The notes: a model not told the origin generated them from the sequence alone. 64,000 nucleotides of DNA from Paenibacillus sp. BIHB 4019 (GCF_002741035.1 NZ_CP016808.1:62001-126000), one strand, 5' to 3'; numbered from the stretch's first letter, positions 21,581 through 30,822 are shown. Program-made: numbers and translations.

Positions 21581-22195
21581 CTAAATCTGCTCGGATAATA
21601 TACCTCGCTGCTGCAAGCAGCGGATAACGGACTCAGCCGCTGCATCCGCATCTCCTTCGCCAGAAAACAGCTCCAGCTCTGGAGCTAGCGGCTTCTCATA
21701 TGGAGCAGATATGCCCGTGAACAGCGGAATTTCTCCTCGCCGCGCCTTGCTGTACAGCCCCTTCGGATCACGCTGCTCGCATATTGCAAGCGGACAATTC
21801 ACGTATACCTCCACATAGGGAAGCGGAGCTGCTATCGCTCTTGCCAGTGCGCGATCCGCCACAAGCGGCGAGACAAGCGCCGCAATGGCGATGCCTTCAC
21901 TGCTGGCAAACAGCTTGGCTACCTCCGCGGTGCGCCGCACATTTTCACGGCGATCCTCTGCACTAAAGCCAAGATCGCGGTTTAGCCCATGCCGCAAATT
22001 ATCGCCATCCAGCACCGTCGTTCGCACACCGCCAGCTTGAAGCTGCCTTTGAAGCGAAGCAGCGATAGAAGATTTTCCCGATGCAGGCAGCCCTGTTAAC
22101 CATACGATACAGCTGGAATAGGCCAATTGGCCAGACTGCTGAAATCCGTTAAGCTCATACGATTGCCACTGTACATTCGGGGATTTTTGATCCAT
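21581..22195 (-). CDS. cysC: Adenylylsulfate (APS) kinase
   Basis: A 204-residue P-loop kinase: Walker A W-L-T-G-L-P-A-S-G-K-S-S near residue 34, the APS-binding L-D-G-D-N-L-R-H-G-L-N-R-D-L-G-F and R-E-N-V-R-R, and E-V-Y-V-N-C-P-L-A-I-C-E-Q-R-D-P-K-G-L-Y. It phosphorylates APS to PAPS in sulfate assimilation. No sulfate adenylyltransferase is adjacent, so substrate supply must come from elsewhere in the genome. It is 12 bp downstream of the hydrolase gene on the same strand. Confidence 0.94.
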   Translation of the reverse strand: MDQKSPNVQWQSYELNGFQQSGQLAYSSCIVWLTGLPASGKSSIAASLQRQLQAGGVRTTVLDGDNLRHGLNRDLGFSAEDRRENVRRTAEVAKLFASSEGIAIAALVSPLVADRALARAIAAPLPYVEVYVNCPLAICEQRDPKGLYSKARRGEIPLFTGISAPYEKPLAPELELFSGEGDADAAAESVIRCLQQRGILSEQI

Positions 22196-22207
22196 TCGGC
22201 ACTCCCC

Positions 22208-23047
22208 CTACTTTAGACGCCCATTTAGAAAAAGCGCCGTCAGCCGAAGCGCTTCCTCCAAATCCGCAGTCGTGGAGGCAAAAGGATGCTTCGATCCAAA
22301 GGTGTGATCCGCTCCTTCCAGCGTAATGAACGTATGCTGCGGCGCAGCCAAGCGCATTTGTTCGTAGCCTGATACAAGACGCTCCGAATCTTGATCCCCC
22401 TGTATGAGCAGTGCTGGAACCGCAAGGGAGCCCAGCACCTGTTTAATATTAAACGCTGCTGCATTGCGCTCCAGGTCTTCAAAAAATACTGGCGATATCG
22501 GCATTTGCTGCTTCGTGCGCATGTTGGGCACATAACCGACGCCGCTGCTCAGCACCTCCTGCCGAAACGCCTCCGTAAAGAGATTCACGTCGGCTATGCC
22601 ATTCCATGTCACGACTGCCTGAAGCTGCGGGTATCTCGCAGCGGCCAAAATACTATTTCCGCCGCCACGGCTATGTCCAAGCAGGGCAATCCGGGCCGTA
22701 TCCAGCTCCTCGGCAAAAGGAAGCTTCGCTTCCAGCAGATGAGCGATGATGGTATCAAGATCCAGCTGTTCACGGGAATACGTGTTAACCGCAAATTTAT
22801 CCAGCTCGTCAAAGTCCGTTTCCCCTACGCCATTGCAGCTGAAATTAAAGGAAATGACAGCGAAGCCAAGCCTTGCAAGCTGCTCGCAGGCATAGGGCAT
22901 AAATCCCCAATCTTTAAACCCTTTGAAGCCATGGGCCACGATAACAACCGGCTTCTTCCCCGGTTCGCCTGACACTCGAACGTCCCCTCGCAGCTTCAGG
23001 TTTGATTCCAAATCAATGGTAAAAGGTTTGCTATTTACGGCTTCCAC
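22208..23047 (-). CDS. Alpha/beta hydrolase (dienelactone hydrolase/acyl-peptidase-like)
   Basis: A 279-residue protein that starts at GTG, 7 nt after GGGGGAG. It has the oxyanion region V-A-H-G-F-K-G-F-K-D-W-G, the nucleophile elbow G-H-S-R-G-G-G near residue 125, the acid in Q-G-D-Q-D-S and the histidine in G-A-D-H-T-F-G. No signal peptide is seen. It resembles cytosolic S9-like hydrolases; the substrate cannot be read from the sequence. It is probably cotranscribed with cysC. Confidence 0.85.
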   Translation of the reverse strand: MEAVNSKPFTIDLESNLKLRGDVRVSGEPGKKPVVIVAHGFKGFKDWGFMPYACEQLARLGFAVISFNFSCNGVGETDFDELDKFAVNTYSREQLDLDTIIAHLLEAKLPFAEELDTARIALLGHSRGGGNSILAAARYPQLQAVVTWNGIADVNLFTEAFRQEVLSSGVGYVPNMRTKQQMPISPVFFEDLERNAAAFNIKQVLGSLAVPALLIQGDQDSERLVSGYEQMRLAAPQHTFITLEGADHTFGSKHPFASTTADLEEALRLTALFLNGRLK

Positions 23048-23146
23048 CTACAAACTCCCCCGTTTCTCCAAATAGATTCGTCCTGCTTTCTATTATAAGT
23101 GAAGGAACAGGGGAATGAATAGCCGGGCTGCTTTAACGCAAGCTTG

Positions 23147-24184
23147 TTAGTTCAAGAAACCTTCCAATGCAATTGTCGGCTGGCCGTTTGCCTGCCAAGC
23201 GCCTTTATTATAACCGCCATTGTAGCCCGGAGGCGCCTCTGGCTCCCAATAAAAGACGCCTAGCCCCTTGCCGCCAGAAATGTTGCGAACCTTCGTTTTA
23301 ATCGCGGACACGAAGCTCTTCGTAGCGGCCGGCTGATTATATTCAAGGCCAATTTCAGAAACAATAACCGGCTTGCCGTACCGGGCAATCATATCATTGG
23401 CATTGCTAATCGTCTGGTCAACCTTGGCCGACCAATCCGTAGCCGATGGATACAGCGACATGCCGATAATATCAAAGGTAGCGCCATTGCTGATTAGCCC
23501 CCCGATATTCCAAACGAATAAAGCATTATCATTGCCGCCTGCCAAATGAACAATCGTCTTCGTTCCGGAAGAGATTGATTTTACTGCATTGTTCCCGGTA
23601 TTGACCAGCCATGCATAGTTTTGCATGCTGACAGTCGCTTTGCCGTCATTCCACAGCATGCCATTGTTCGTCTCATTGCCGATCTGCACCCAATCCGGCG
23701 TCACGCCCTTCGCCTGCATCGCCGTCATTACCGCCCGCGTATGGTTCCATACCGCGTCCATCAACTGCTGGAACGTGTAACTATTCCAGGCAGCGGGCTT
23801 TGTTTGTTGGCCTGGATCAGCCCACGAATCGCTGTAATGCAGCGTCAGCATAATGCTCATGCCGGCATTTTTAGCCCGCTGTGCAAGAGTAGCGGCCCGG
23901 TTCATATCCAAGTAACCGTTTGCATAATTGCTCGAGGGATTTACGAATACGCGAATACGCACCGAATTAATCTGATAGTCATCCTTTAAAATTTGTATGA
24001 TATCCTTGGTCGTGCCGTTTTTGTCCTTCCAGGTGTAGCCTTGTGCTTCAAGACCGGGAACCCAGCTAATATCCGTCCCTTTCGCAAAAGCAGGAGCCGC
24101 CTCGGCCTGATTAAGCGGCAGCTGTACAGTAATAAGAGCGACAATCATCATAGCAAAAACGAGCAGCCTTAGTCTTTTTTTCAT
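23147..24184 (-). CDS. Secreted arabinogalactan endo-beta-1,4-galactanase, GH53
   Basis: A protein of 345 residues. The ATG at 24184 follows GAGGG by 10 nt and opens directly onto a signal peptide (MKKRLRLLVFAMMIVALITV) cleaved near A-E-A-A-P. The GH53 barrel shows K-G-T-D-I-S-W-V-P, V-R-I-R-V-F-V-N-P, L-H-Y-S-D-S-W-A-D-P-G-Q-Q, the acid/base in Q-I-G-N-E-T-N-N-G-M-L-W near residue 170 and the nucleophile in V-S-E-I-G-L-E-Y. It cuts the galactan side chains of pectin and fits with the PL11 and GH51 enzymes in this window. Confidence 0.93.
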   Translation of the reverse strand: MKKRLRLLVFAMMIVALITVQLPLNQAEAAPAFAKGTDISWVPGLEAQGYTWKDKNGTTKDIIQILKDDYQINSVRIRVFVNPSSNYANGYLDMNRAATLAQRAKNAGMSIMLTLHYSDSWADPGQQTKPAAWNSYTFQQLMDAVWNHTRAVMTAMQAKGVTPDWVQIGNETNNGMLWNDGKATVSMQNYAWLVNTGNNAVKSISSGTKTIVHLAGGNDNALFVWNIGGLISNGATFDIIGMSLYPSATDWSAKVDQTISNANDMIARYGKPVIVSEIGLEYNQPAATKSFVSAIKTKVRNISGGKGLGVFYWEPEAPPGYNGGYNKGAWQANGQPTIALEGFLN

Positions 24185-24250
24185 TTTCAACATTCCCTCT
24201 TCCTTTAATAGTTTGCCAGACTTTGCGCCGATTGGGCGCACAACCAATGA

Positions 24251-24264
24251 TGTATCCGCTTACA
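24251..24264. promoter_or_regulatory. cre-like palindrome before the galactanase gene
   Basis: TGTATCCGCTTACA is close to the cre consensus and nearly palindromic, 67 bp upstream of the chosen galactanase start. The rest of 24265-24540 shows no gene; a TATAAT at about 24537-24542 may belong to glsA but lacks a good -35. Confidence 0.5.
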
Positions 24265-24582
24265 TAAATAGGTTTCAACAAACGTCCCCTAGCAGCGACA
24301 GGCTTTCAAGCTTATGGTGAAGAAGCATCAGCAGCGTGTGCAAATGGGGGGACTGCCGATTCCTTCACCACATCTTTTCCATCGATTACTACGGGATACG
24401 CTTATGATTATAAATTCCCTTCACGCAGAAAAACAGGATACAATGTGAATATATTGGATGATTTTACAACATTTCCTCTTCTTCTCCCTTCTGATCACTG
24501 TGCTTTAGCCTGATGCGTTTCACTACCAAAATGTATTATAATAGACCCATTCATGCCAAACTGGCGAGCAGGAGGAAATGAA

Positions 24583-25524
24583 TTGACGAATAGCGAGCTT
24601 AAACATATGCAAACCCTGCTGCCCGAATGGGTAGAAACGTCCCGCCAGCAGGCTCTTCATGGCAAAGTGGCCTCCTACATACCTGAGCTTGCAAAATCCC
24701 CCAAGGACGCCTTGGGCATTCATATTGTGGGTGCAGAAGGTCAAGTAGCATCTGCAGGAGATTGCGGCATATCCTTTACTATGCAAAGCATTTCCAAAGT
24801 TTTCACGCTCATTCTGGCGTTAATGGATAATGGCGAGGAAGCGGTTTTCGCCAAGGTTGGCATGGAGCCGACCGGGGACAGCTTCAACTCCATGCTCAAG
24901 CTGGAGCTTGTGCAGCCCGGCATTCCCTTCAATCCGCTGATCAATGCTGGAGCGATTGCGATTTCTTCGCTGATTGCCGGAAGCAGCCGGGAGGAGAAAT
25001 CGGCCCGCGTGCTCGATTTTTTCCGCAATCTCTCAGGCAATATCACGCTGGATTATGATAACGAGGTGTATCTCTCAGAAGCCAAAACGGCAAATTTGAA
25101 TCGGTCGATGGCTTATTTTCTAAAGGATAAGCAGGTGCTGCAGGGGGAAGTCGAGGAAGTGCTCGACGTGTATTTCCGGCACTGCTCGATCAGCGTCACC
25201 TGTGCGGATTTGGCTCGCATGGCGCTTGTGATGGCGCATAACGGTACCGACCCCGTTACCGGAACCGAGCTGATCCCACGGCGTTACGTGCAAATCGCCA
25301 AAACCTTTATGATTACTTGCGGCATGTACAACGCCTCAGGCGAATTCGCAATTCAAGTTGGTTTGCCGGCCAAAAGCGGCGTATCCGGCGGCATTTTGGC
25401 AATCGTTCCCGGTCGTTATGGCATCGGCGTCGTCGGGCCATCCCTGCATCGCAAAGGCAACAGCATAGCAGGTGTCCATTTGCTGGAAACGTTGTCTCGA
25501 ACGTTTGACCTTAGCTTATTTTAA
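24583..25524 (+). CDS. glsA: Glutaminase
   Basis: A protein of 313 residues in the serine-dependent (beta-lactamase-like) glutaminase family, converting glutamine to glutamate and ammonia. The catalytic S-x-x-K is in M-Q-S-I-S-K-V-F, and E-P-T-G-D-S-F-N-S, N-P-L-I-N-A-G-A-I, N-R-S-M-A, C-G-M-Y-N-A-S-G and G-V-S-G-G-I are all in place. The start is TTG at 24583, 7 nt after GGAGG; an in-frame ATG ten codons earlier lies upstream of that ribosome binding site. The next gene starts 17 bp downstream and is likely cotranscribed. Confidence 0.94.
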   Translation: MTNSELKHMQTLLPEWVETSRQQALHGKVASYIPELAKSPKDALGIHIVGAEGQVASAGDCGISFTMQSISKVFTLILALMDNGEEAVFAKVGMEPTGDSFNSMLKLELVQPGIPFNPLINAGAIAISSLIAGSSREEKSARVLDFFRNLSGNITLDYDNEVYLSEAKTANLNRSMAYFLKDKQVLQGEVEEVLDVYFRHCSISVTCADLARMALVMAHNGTDPVTGTELIPRRYVQIAKTFMITCGMYNASGEFAIQVGLPAKSGVSGGILAIVPGRYGIGVVGPSLHRKGNSIAGVHLLETLSRTFDLSLF

Positions 25525-25541
25525 CGAAGAAGGTGCCCATT

Positions 25542-25943
25542 ATGAATCCATCTGTTGAGCTTGGCATTTCCTTTCATTCCTCCGGGCAGGAGATTGAAAT
25601 GCTCAAGGTAACGCCGATTGACGATCAGCGCTACCGCATTGAAGAAAATCCATTATTTACGGAAATGGTATCATTCGGTGATATTGTCAAGCTGGAGCAG
25701 CAAGGCAACATTTATTTTTATAAAGAGACCGTCCGCAAATCCCGCTTAAGAAGATATTCCTGGCTGCTCAGTCAGGACGTTGCTTCATCCGAGGAGCTTG
25801 CCGCTTTCAAAAATCGCGTCGCCGACAGCGGCGGCAACTGGGAAACGATTTTTGGAGGCATGCTCATTATTAATGTCCCGAGCCATATTGACTTTGATCC
25901 CGATGTGGAAATTAACAATATTACGGTGAGCAAGGACCGATAA
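25542..25943 (+). CDS. DUF4265-like protein
   Basis: A protein of 133 residues. The ATG at 25542 is preceded by AAGAAGGTG; a GTG three codons earlier is part of that site. Residues 20-75 have the pattern L-K-V-T-P-I-D-D-Q-R-Y-R-I-E-E-N-P-L-F...V-S-F-G-D-I-V-K-L-E followed by E-T-V-R-K-S-R-L-R-R-Y, which resembles DUF4265. No signal or membrane segment is seen. It lies between glsA and the dipeptidase gene in what looks like a three-gene operon. Confidence 0.65.
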   Translation: MNPSVELGISFHSSGQEIEMLKVTPIDDQRYRIEENPLFTEMVSFGDIVKLEQQGNIYFYKETVRKSRLRRYSWLLSQDVASSEELAAFKNRVADSGGNWETIFGGMLIINVPSHIDFDPDVEINNITVSKDR

Positions 25944-25956
25944 GGGGTATGCGCCA

Positions 25957-26892
25957 ATGAACATTATCGATTTGCACTGCGATGCTTTAATGAAGCTGGG
26001 GGAGAAGAAAGGCAGCCTTTCCTTCAACGATGCGCCTGAGCTGGATACGAACAAGCAGCGCCTGCTTACTGGAGGCGTCAAAGTACAAGGCTTCGCCATT
26101 TTCGTCATGCCGAACTTGACTGATCAAGAGAAGTTTCAATCGGCGCTCGACCAGGTGCATTTTTTTTACGAGGAAGTATTAGGGAAAAATCCAGACATGA
26201 AGCACATCAAGGAATGGAAGGATATCGGCAAGCTGGCCGAGCACGAGATTGGTGCTTTTCTGACGCTTGAAGGCGTTGATCCGGTCGGCAATGACTTGCA
26301 TAAGCTGAATATGTTTCACCGCCTTGGCGTGTTGTCAGTTGGCCTGACGTGGAATTTCGCCAATCTTGCTGCTGATGGAGTGCTGGAGCCTCGCGGGGCG
26401 GGACTTTCCTCCCTAGGCCGCAAAATGGTACAGTTTCACAATGAGCACCGGATTTTGACCGATGTGAGCCACTTGAATGAGCAGAGCTTCTGGGACGTCG
26501 TGGAAACAGCCGATTATTTAATCGCCAGCCACTCGAACGCCAAAGCAGTATTCGATCATCCGCGAGGGTTGTCTGATGCGCAAGCGCAAGCGCTGTTCGC
26601 CAAAAAAGCAACCGTTCATGTCGTCTATTATCCTGAGTTTATTAAGCCTGAATCGGAAGGGATTACGACGATCTCCGATCTGATTAAGCATATTGACCAT
26701 TACTGCGCCATTGGCGGCGTTCATCATGTTGGCCTTGGCTCCGATTTTGACGGCATCAACGCTTACGTGCATAATCTCGAAAACGCCGCAAAAAGCCAAA
26801 ACCTGATTAATGAGCTGCTTAAGCATTACTCTGAGGAGCAGGTGCGGGGCTTTGCCCATAATAATTTCCTGCGCCGCGTTTCCTCTCTTTAA
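25957..26892 (+). CDS. Membrane-dipeptidase family (M19) peptidase
   Basis: A 311-residue zinc hydrolase starting MNIIDLHCDALMKLGEKKG, where H-C-D supplies the first metal ligands. L-T-L-E-G-V-D-P-V-G-N-D provides the bridging glutamate, S-H-S-N-A-K-A-V-F-D-H-P-R-G-L-S-D-A-Q the second histidine region, and G-L-G-S-D-F-D-G-I the C-terminal ligand. No signal peptide is present, as in other bacterial renal-dipeptidase homologues, so it is cytosolic. It probably releases amino acids from dipeptides. It is the last gene of the glsA operon. Confidence 0.93.
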   Translation: MNIIDLHCDALMKLGEKKGSLSFNDAPELDTNKQRLLTGGVKVQGFAIFVMPNLTDQEKFQSALDQVHFFYEEVLGKNPDMKHIKEWKDIGKLAEHEIGAFLTLEGVDPVGNDLHKLNMFHRLGVLSVGLTWNFANLAADGVLEPRGAGLSSLGRKMVQFHNEHRILTDVSHLNEQSFWDVVETADYLIASHSNAKAVFDHPRGLSDAQAQALFAKKATVHVVYYPEFIKPESEGITTISDLIKHIDHYCAIGGVHHVGLGSDFDGINAYVHNLENAAKSQNLINELLKHYSEEQVRGFAHNNFLRRVSSL

Positions 26893-26942
26893 TGCAGCAG
26901 ACTCTTTTCGAACATATTATAGCTCTCTGAATAAAAGAGCGC

Positions 26943-26976
26943 AGCAAGCCCCCACCTTCACTGGTGGGGGCTTGCT
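26943..26976. terminator. Stem-loop after the dipeptidase gene
   Basis: A perfect 14-bp GC-rich stem (26943-26956 with 26963-26976) and a 6-nt loop. There is no T-run, so termination is likely but not certain. Confidence 0.55.
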
Positions 26977-27017
26977 CGGTGCTTACTATTTTAGAGATGT
27001 CAACTTCAAACATCGGG

Positions 27018-27191
27018 TTATCTTTTCCAAACCCTAGTTACATTTTTAAGATTTATTCCGTTGAAACTAAGTTTATATATATCGGGCATATCCAACTGTC
27101 TCCAAAACCCAAAGTCAAACGCAGCGTCAAAGTGGTTCATCGTTTCTACAAGCCCATTTAGAACTTCGTGCGGAATGACCTGTTGCCCCGT
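27018..27191 (-). pseudogene. Coding-like fragment without a start codon
   Basis: On the minus strand 57 codons stay open and read like a real protein C-terminus (GQQVIPHEVLNGLVETM, then D-F-G-F-W-R-Q-L-D-M-P-D-I-Y, ending V-W-K-R-stop). The frame is closed upstream by TGA with no start near the 5' end; in another frame just upstream is M-D-A-S-A-S-M-F-G-F-E-D-S-stop at about 27237-27196. It looks like the remains of a frameshifted gene. I do not recognise the family. Confidence 0.4.
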
Positions 27192-27254
27192 TCACTTTAT
27201 GAATCCTCAAAACCAAACATAGATGCGCTAGCATCCATATTTTAGAAATCAGTA

Positions 27255-27330
27255 AAAAAAAGACGCCGCAGCACTGCTTTCCTCCCTTGCGGGCAGGCGA
27301 TACAAACGCTGCGGCGTTTTCTTTTTTCTT
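27255..27330. terminator. Bidirectional terminator with long loop
   Basis: ACGCCGCAGC (27263-27272) pairs with GCTGCGGCGT (27308-27317), flanked by A8 on the left and T-runs on the right. It terminates the surface-protein gene that ends at 27366. Confidence 0.8.
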
Positions 27331-27365
27331 TATTCGGCTTAACCTTCTGCTCGCTTGTTCAACGA

Positions 27366-28535
27366 TTATTTGCGTTTCCAGACGGAGCCGTCGGAAAAGG
27401 CTACCCTATCGATTTGAATATTTTTCAGCTTAGTCGTGTCTTCATAGCCATATAAGTCCCAAGTATACACTGGGTTTTCTCCACTACCTATACTGCTATT
27501 TACAACCTTGCCATAATAGCGGTTCGAATATGGATAACCGCCTTTTACTGGATCGCCATAAGCATCATACGTGCTGAAAGAAAGCTCGAATGAAACTATC
27601 TTTTTGGTCGTCAAATTCCAGAGCCTTATATTCGCTTCCGGATAGCCTAATGAATCGTAAGTAATGCTGTAATCAACAACTTTAAACGGAACATTATTAT
27701 TTTTCTTAAGCTCCTCTTTCAGTTTCTTCTTGTATTCATCTTCCTTCTGTTTGTAGAGGGCTCTCATCTGCTTTTCAATCGTGCCGCCATTGCCATAAAG
27801 CTGTTTAGCCAGATTGTAGCTTTTGCTTACTGTTTCTTTTTCTCCAGTCTCTATGCTGTAGATGGCTCTGCCAAAATAGATATAGTTCGTGCCATTCGAA
27901 TCATAATTTTCGCCAGGCTTTACAGTCGCACTGTTAAAAGCGGCTTTGCCGCGCGCATTCAACGATGCCGTAAAATCATAGGTCTGTACAGCGCCACCGG
28001 CATAATAATACTCTTTATAATGAACAACGATTTTTTCCGTGCCTAGATTTTTCACAGCGGAATTCGTAATTTGCAGCGGCAGGCCTGTATAATATTTGCT
28101 TTTGCTCGGGTCTACCGTTTTAATGCTGATTTGGTTGCCTTTCGTTTCCATAGAAGCGCCTAGACCATCTGTCAACAGGCGAAGCGGAACCATGGTGCGG
28201 CCATTTCGTTCTACAGCAGGCGTTCCCAAAAATATAGAAATGCCATTAACCGTAGCAACGGGCTCATTCAAAATAATCGAAATCGTCATTTCGCCGCTTG
28301 AAGCGATGATCCGTTTGTTGCCCTTGTCCCAGCTGAAGGCGAGGCCAAGTGCTTCAATCGTTTCTTTTGCCGATACAAGCGTTGTGCCGTTCTCGCTTAT
28401 TGGTGCCTGCGCGTAAGCGATTTTCTTGCCGTTTACAAAAACAGTCTGGCTCTCCGCCTTAGCGGCCGAAAGCCCCGTTGGGATTGCCAGCAGCATGACC
28501 ATAGCCAGCAAAATTGTAATTACTTTCTGTTTCAT
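27366..28535 (-). CDS. Secreted copper amine oxidase N-terminal-domain protein
   Basis: A 389-residue protein with a signal peptide (residues 1-27, ITILLAMVMLLAIPTGLSA). Residues 33-140 are a copper-amine-oxidase-N stalk domain (V-F-V-N-G-K-K-I-A-Y...A-V-E-R-N-G-R-T-M-V-P-L-R-L-L-T-D-G-L-G-A), common in Paenibacillaceae surface proteins. Residues 150-389 are unassigned, with a charged helix around 255-285 (Y-K-Q-K-E-D-E-Y-K-K-K-L-K-E-E-L-K). There is no anchor, so it is secreted or wall-associated. It follows the lipoprotein gene by 38 bp and is probably cotranscribed. Confidence 0.85.
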   Translation of the reverse strand: MKQKVITILLAMVMLLAIPTGLSAAKAESQTVFVNGKKIAYAQAPISENGTTLVSAKETIEALGLAFSWDKGNKRIIASSGEMTISIILNEPVATVNGISIFLGTPAVERNGRTMVPLRLLTDGLGASMETKGNQISIKTVDPSKSKYYTGLPLQITNSAVKNLGTEKIVVHYKEYYYAGGAVQTYDFTASLNARGKAAFNSATVKPGENYDSNGTNYIYFGRAIYSIETGEKETVSKSYNLAKQLYGNGGTIEKQMRALYKQKEDEYKKKLKEELKKNNNVPFKVVDYSITYDSLGYPEANIRLWNLTTKKIVSFELSFSTYDAYGDPVKGGYPYSNRYYGKVVNSSIGSGENPVYTWDLYGYEDTTKLKNIQIDRVAFSDGSVWKRK

Positions 28536-28573
28536 ATTTCAGTCTCCCTCTATTTATATATTTCGTGAAGCGT

Positions 28574-29239
28574 CTATTCGCTGCGCAACGAGTAGACGTA
28601 TTCCTTGCCTTCAATCGTAACGATAATATCAATCGGCTTTTTGTCATTGGCCGCTTCCTTAGGCAGCTCAGCGATAAAGTGAACAACTCCCGTTTTTAAT
28701 GGTTCAATATTCGTTATGTTTGTGTAGGTAAAGTTGCCTCCACCCGACTCTTCAATCGTTGAAAAGCTTTTATACTCGTATTTGCTATCATATTTCACTT
28801 GTACATCGGCAAATTCATCTGCGCCTTTGGACGAGCTAAGCAAGCTTTTGAACTTAAGAACGATGTCCAAATAAATATTTTCGGCATCCTTTATCTCATA
28901 GTAATTGTAGAAGCTGTCAGGCTTCGGCGGAACGACTTTGGACGTAAACTCTGTCTTCGTGAGCGTAACCTCTGCAAAGTCGGCAATAACGAGCGCTTTT
29001 TTCAATTCTAGTACACTGCCTGCGTCAGCGGATGGTTCCGGTGCCGGCTCCGAAGACGCCTCGCTTACCGCAGCAGTATTAGCGGCCTCGGCAAGCTCTG
29101 CCTTCAGCTTCTCATTTTCAGCGCTCAATTGGCTAACCTGCTCCTTTAATTGGCTGACCTCAGTAGAAAAGTCCTCCGTTTGGCCGGAGCAGCCAGCCAT
29201 GACGAGCATAGCGGCAACTGCAAAAATAGCTTTTTTCAT
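28574..29239 (-). CDS. Lipoprotein with short coiled coil
   Basis: A 221-residue lipoprotein: signal peptide with lipobox V-M-A-G-C (Cys17), a heptad coiled coil (about 28-52, V-S-Q-L-K-E-Q-V-S-Q-L-S-A-E-N), an Ala/Pro/Glu linker (about 55-72) and a beta-rich C-terminal domain of about 140 residues. That domain resembles the immunoglobulin-like DUF4352/TelA-type fold, but I cannot assign it firmly. It would be anchored outside the membrane, possibly working with the CuAO-N protein encoded downstream. Confidence 0.75.
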   Translation of the reverse strand: MKKAIFAVAAMLVMAGCSGQTEDFSTEVSQLKEQVSQLSAENEKLKAELAEAANTAAVSEASSEPAPEPSADAGSVLELKKALVIADFAEVTLTKTEFTSKVVPPKPDSFYNYYEIKDAENIYLDIVLKFKSLLSSSKGADEFADVQVKYDSKYEYKSFSTIEESGGGNFTYTNITNIEPLKTGVVHFIAELPKEAANDKKPIDIIVTIEGKEYVYSLRSE

Positions 29240-29452
29240 TATGGTAAATACCCCCTATCATCTTTAGCTATTAAATTTTCTACATAAAGTGCTAAAATCC
29301 TCTAAAATCATTTCATTTTACTGAAAATTCATCATTTATTTTTTCGATCTCTGTCATATTTTATCGAACTTCAATAATTATCTGCTCCATTTATGATTTC
29401 AAACTGCCATAACAAATTTACCAAAATAACGGACAGAGGCTTTTAAAAACAA

Positions 29453-29489
29453 ATAAAAAACGTTGCTTCCGCAAGGGGAAACAACGTTT
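29453..29489 (-). terminator. Terminator of the gene ending at 29524
   Basis: On the minus strand a 13-bp stem with a CCTTGC loop is followed by T6. The rest of 29240-29452 is AT-rich and holds no gene. Confidence 0.85.
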
Positions 29490-29523
29490 AAGCAACATGT
29501 AATCACTCTTTATGCTGATCTAC

Positions 29524-30765
29524 TTACAAGATCAAATCACCGAACAGGCCAAACAACAATAAGTAAGCACAAACCGAAAGAACGATATACGACCACAGCT
29601 TCTCCTTTGTCACCTGGCTGGCCACCGATGCGCCGACCAAGGAAATGCCAAGAGTAGACAGCAGTGCCGCAGCCATTACAAAAAGGCCCAGCTTAAAGCT
29701 AATAAGCGAAACGACGCCCGCTATTAAAAATCCGGACCCAGAAGCGAGCTGCATCGCTCCAATCGACGTAATGAAAGCTCTGAGTGTTAGACGCTGCGTC
29801 GCTCTCCACAAGCTGATTCCCCATAAAGAACCGAGGAAGGCAATCGTCGATATTAGCGACAGCAGCAAGATTTTGCCGAATAGCGCTGCGCTCATGCCGC
29901 TTCCCTCACGCAATAGATCGGATACCCCATAGCCGAAAAACAGCTGGATGGCGCTGCCTGTAAGCAGCCCAAACAAGAGGAAACCGATTATCGCACTAAC
30001 AATGCCGATTATACCGTAGCTCAAATCTTTGGCCGGGTTTAAATTGAGACCCTCCAGCGGATTTTTCAGCAGCTTCAGCAATACTTGCATATCGATCTGC
30101 TTAACCGAGCCGGATACATTTTGCAGCAGCTTGTTTGCTGCCCCTGCTGCTGCGCTTTTGGCTGCTGCTCCTGATCCTGCGCCAGCACCAGCACCAGCGC
30201 CCGCAGCACCTGCCATTCCGGCAGCTTCATTTCTCACTGATGCAGCCGTTCCAGCTGCCTCATTTCTTGCTGACGCCGCCGTAACAGCTGGCTCAGCATC
30301 AACTGCATCGTATTCGCTATTGTCATCGCCGTATGCGTCATATTCCCCATACTCGCCGTAACGTTCCCGTTGCCCCGGCTCTTCCTCCAACCCCTCGCGC
30401 TTCTGCAAAGCCGCTTGCTCCCGCGTCGCCTCAAGCAAGCGCGCATCTTCCTCCTGGCGCGCCAATTCCTCCTGCCGTGCTGCTTCCGCACGCCGCAAAA
30501 TCTCTTCCTGCCTCGCCGCCTCTGACTGGCGGGCAACCTCAGCCTGCCTTGCCGCTTCCGCTAGGCGGGCTGCCTCGGCCCGCTGCGCCGCTTCTTCCCG
30601 CGCAGCTTGGGCTGCTGCTTGCGCTGCCGCCAGTGACTGCTGCGACTCCCGCGGCTGGCGGAACACATGCACCGCCTGGCTAGCTGGCTCGCTCTTTTCT
30701 AAATCAAACGGCCGCGCCTTTTCCGAATGCTGCTCTTGCTGCTTTTTATCATCCTGATCATCCAT
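29524..30765 (-). CDS. Membrane protein with Ala/Glu/Arg-rich helical N-terminus
   Basis: A 413-residue protein. Residues 40-125 are a run of near-repeats of the type A-A-R-Q-E-E-L-A-R-Q-E, predicted to be a long single helix or coiled coil. Residues 130-215 are low complexity (Y-G-E-Y-G-E-Y, Ala/Gly-rich). About five membrane segments follow from 245 to the C-terminus (I-I-G-I-V-S-A-I-I-G-F-L-L-F-G-L-L). The membrane part resembles DUF6574/zinc-ribbon-type Bacillales proteins but I cannot name it. It lies 57 bp downstream of the ypsA-like gene and may share its transcript. Confidence 0.7.
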   Translation of the reverse strand: MDDQDDKKQQEQHSEKARPFDLEKSEPASQAVHVFRQPRESQQSLAAAQAAAQAAREEAAQRAEAARLAEAARQAEVARQSEAARQEEILRRAEAARQEELARQEEDARLLEATREQAALQKREGLEEEPGQRERYGEYGEYDAYGDDNSEYDAVDAEPAVTAASARNEAAGTAASVRNEAAGMAGAAGAGAGAGAGSGAAAKSAAAGAANKLLQNVSGSVKQIDMQVLLKLLKNPLEGLNLNPAKDLSYGIIGIVSAIIGFLLFGLLTGSAIQLFFGYGVSDLLREGSGMSAALFGKILLLSLISTIAFLGSLWGISLWRATQRLTLRAFITSIGAMQLASGSGFLIAGVVSLISFKLGLFVMAAALLSTLGISLVGASVASQVTKEKLWSYIVLSVCAYLLLFGLFGDLIL

Positions 30766-30822
30766 CTCTGTATCCTCCTCTTGCTGTCAAGAGCCGCCCT
30801 AACGAGAGGCGGCCTTATTATG

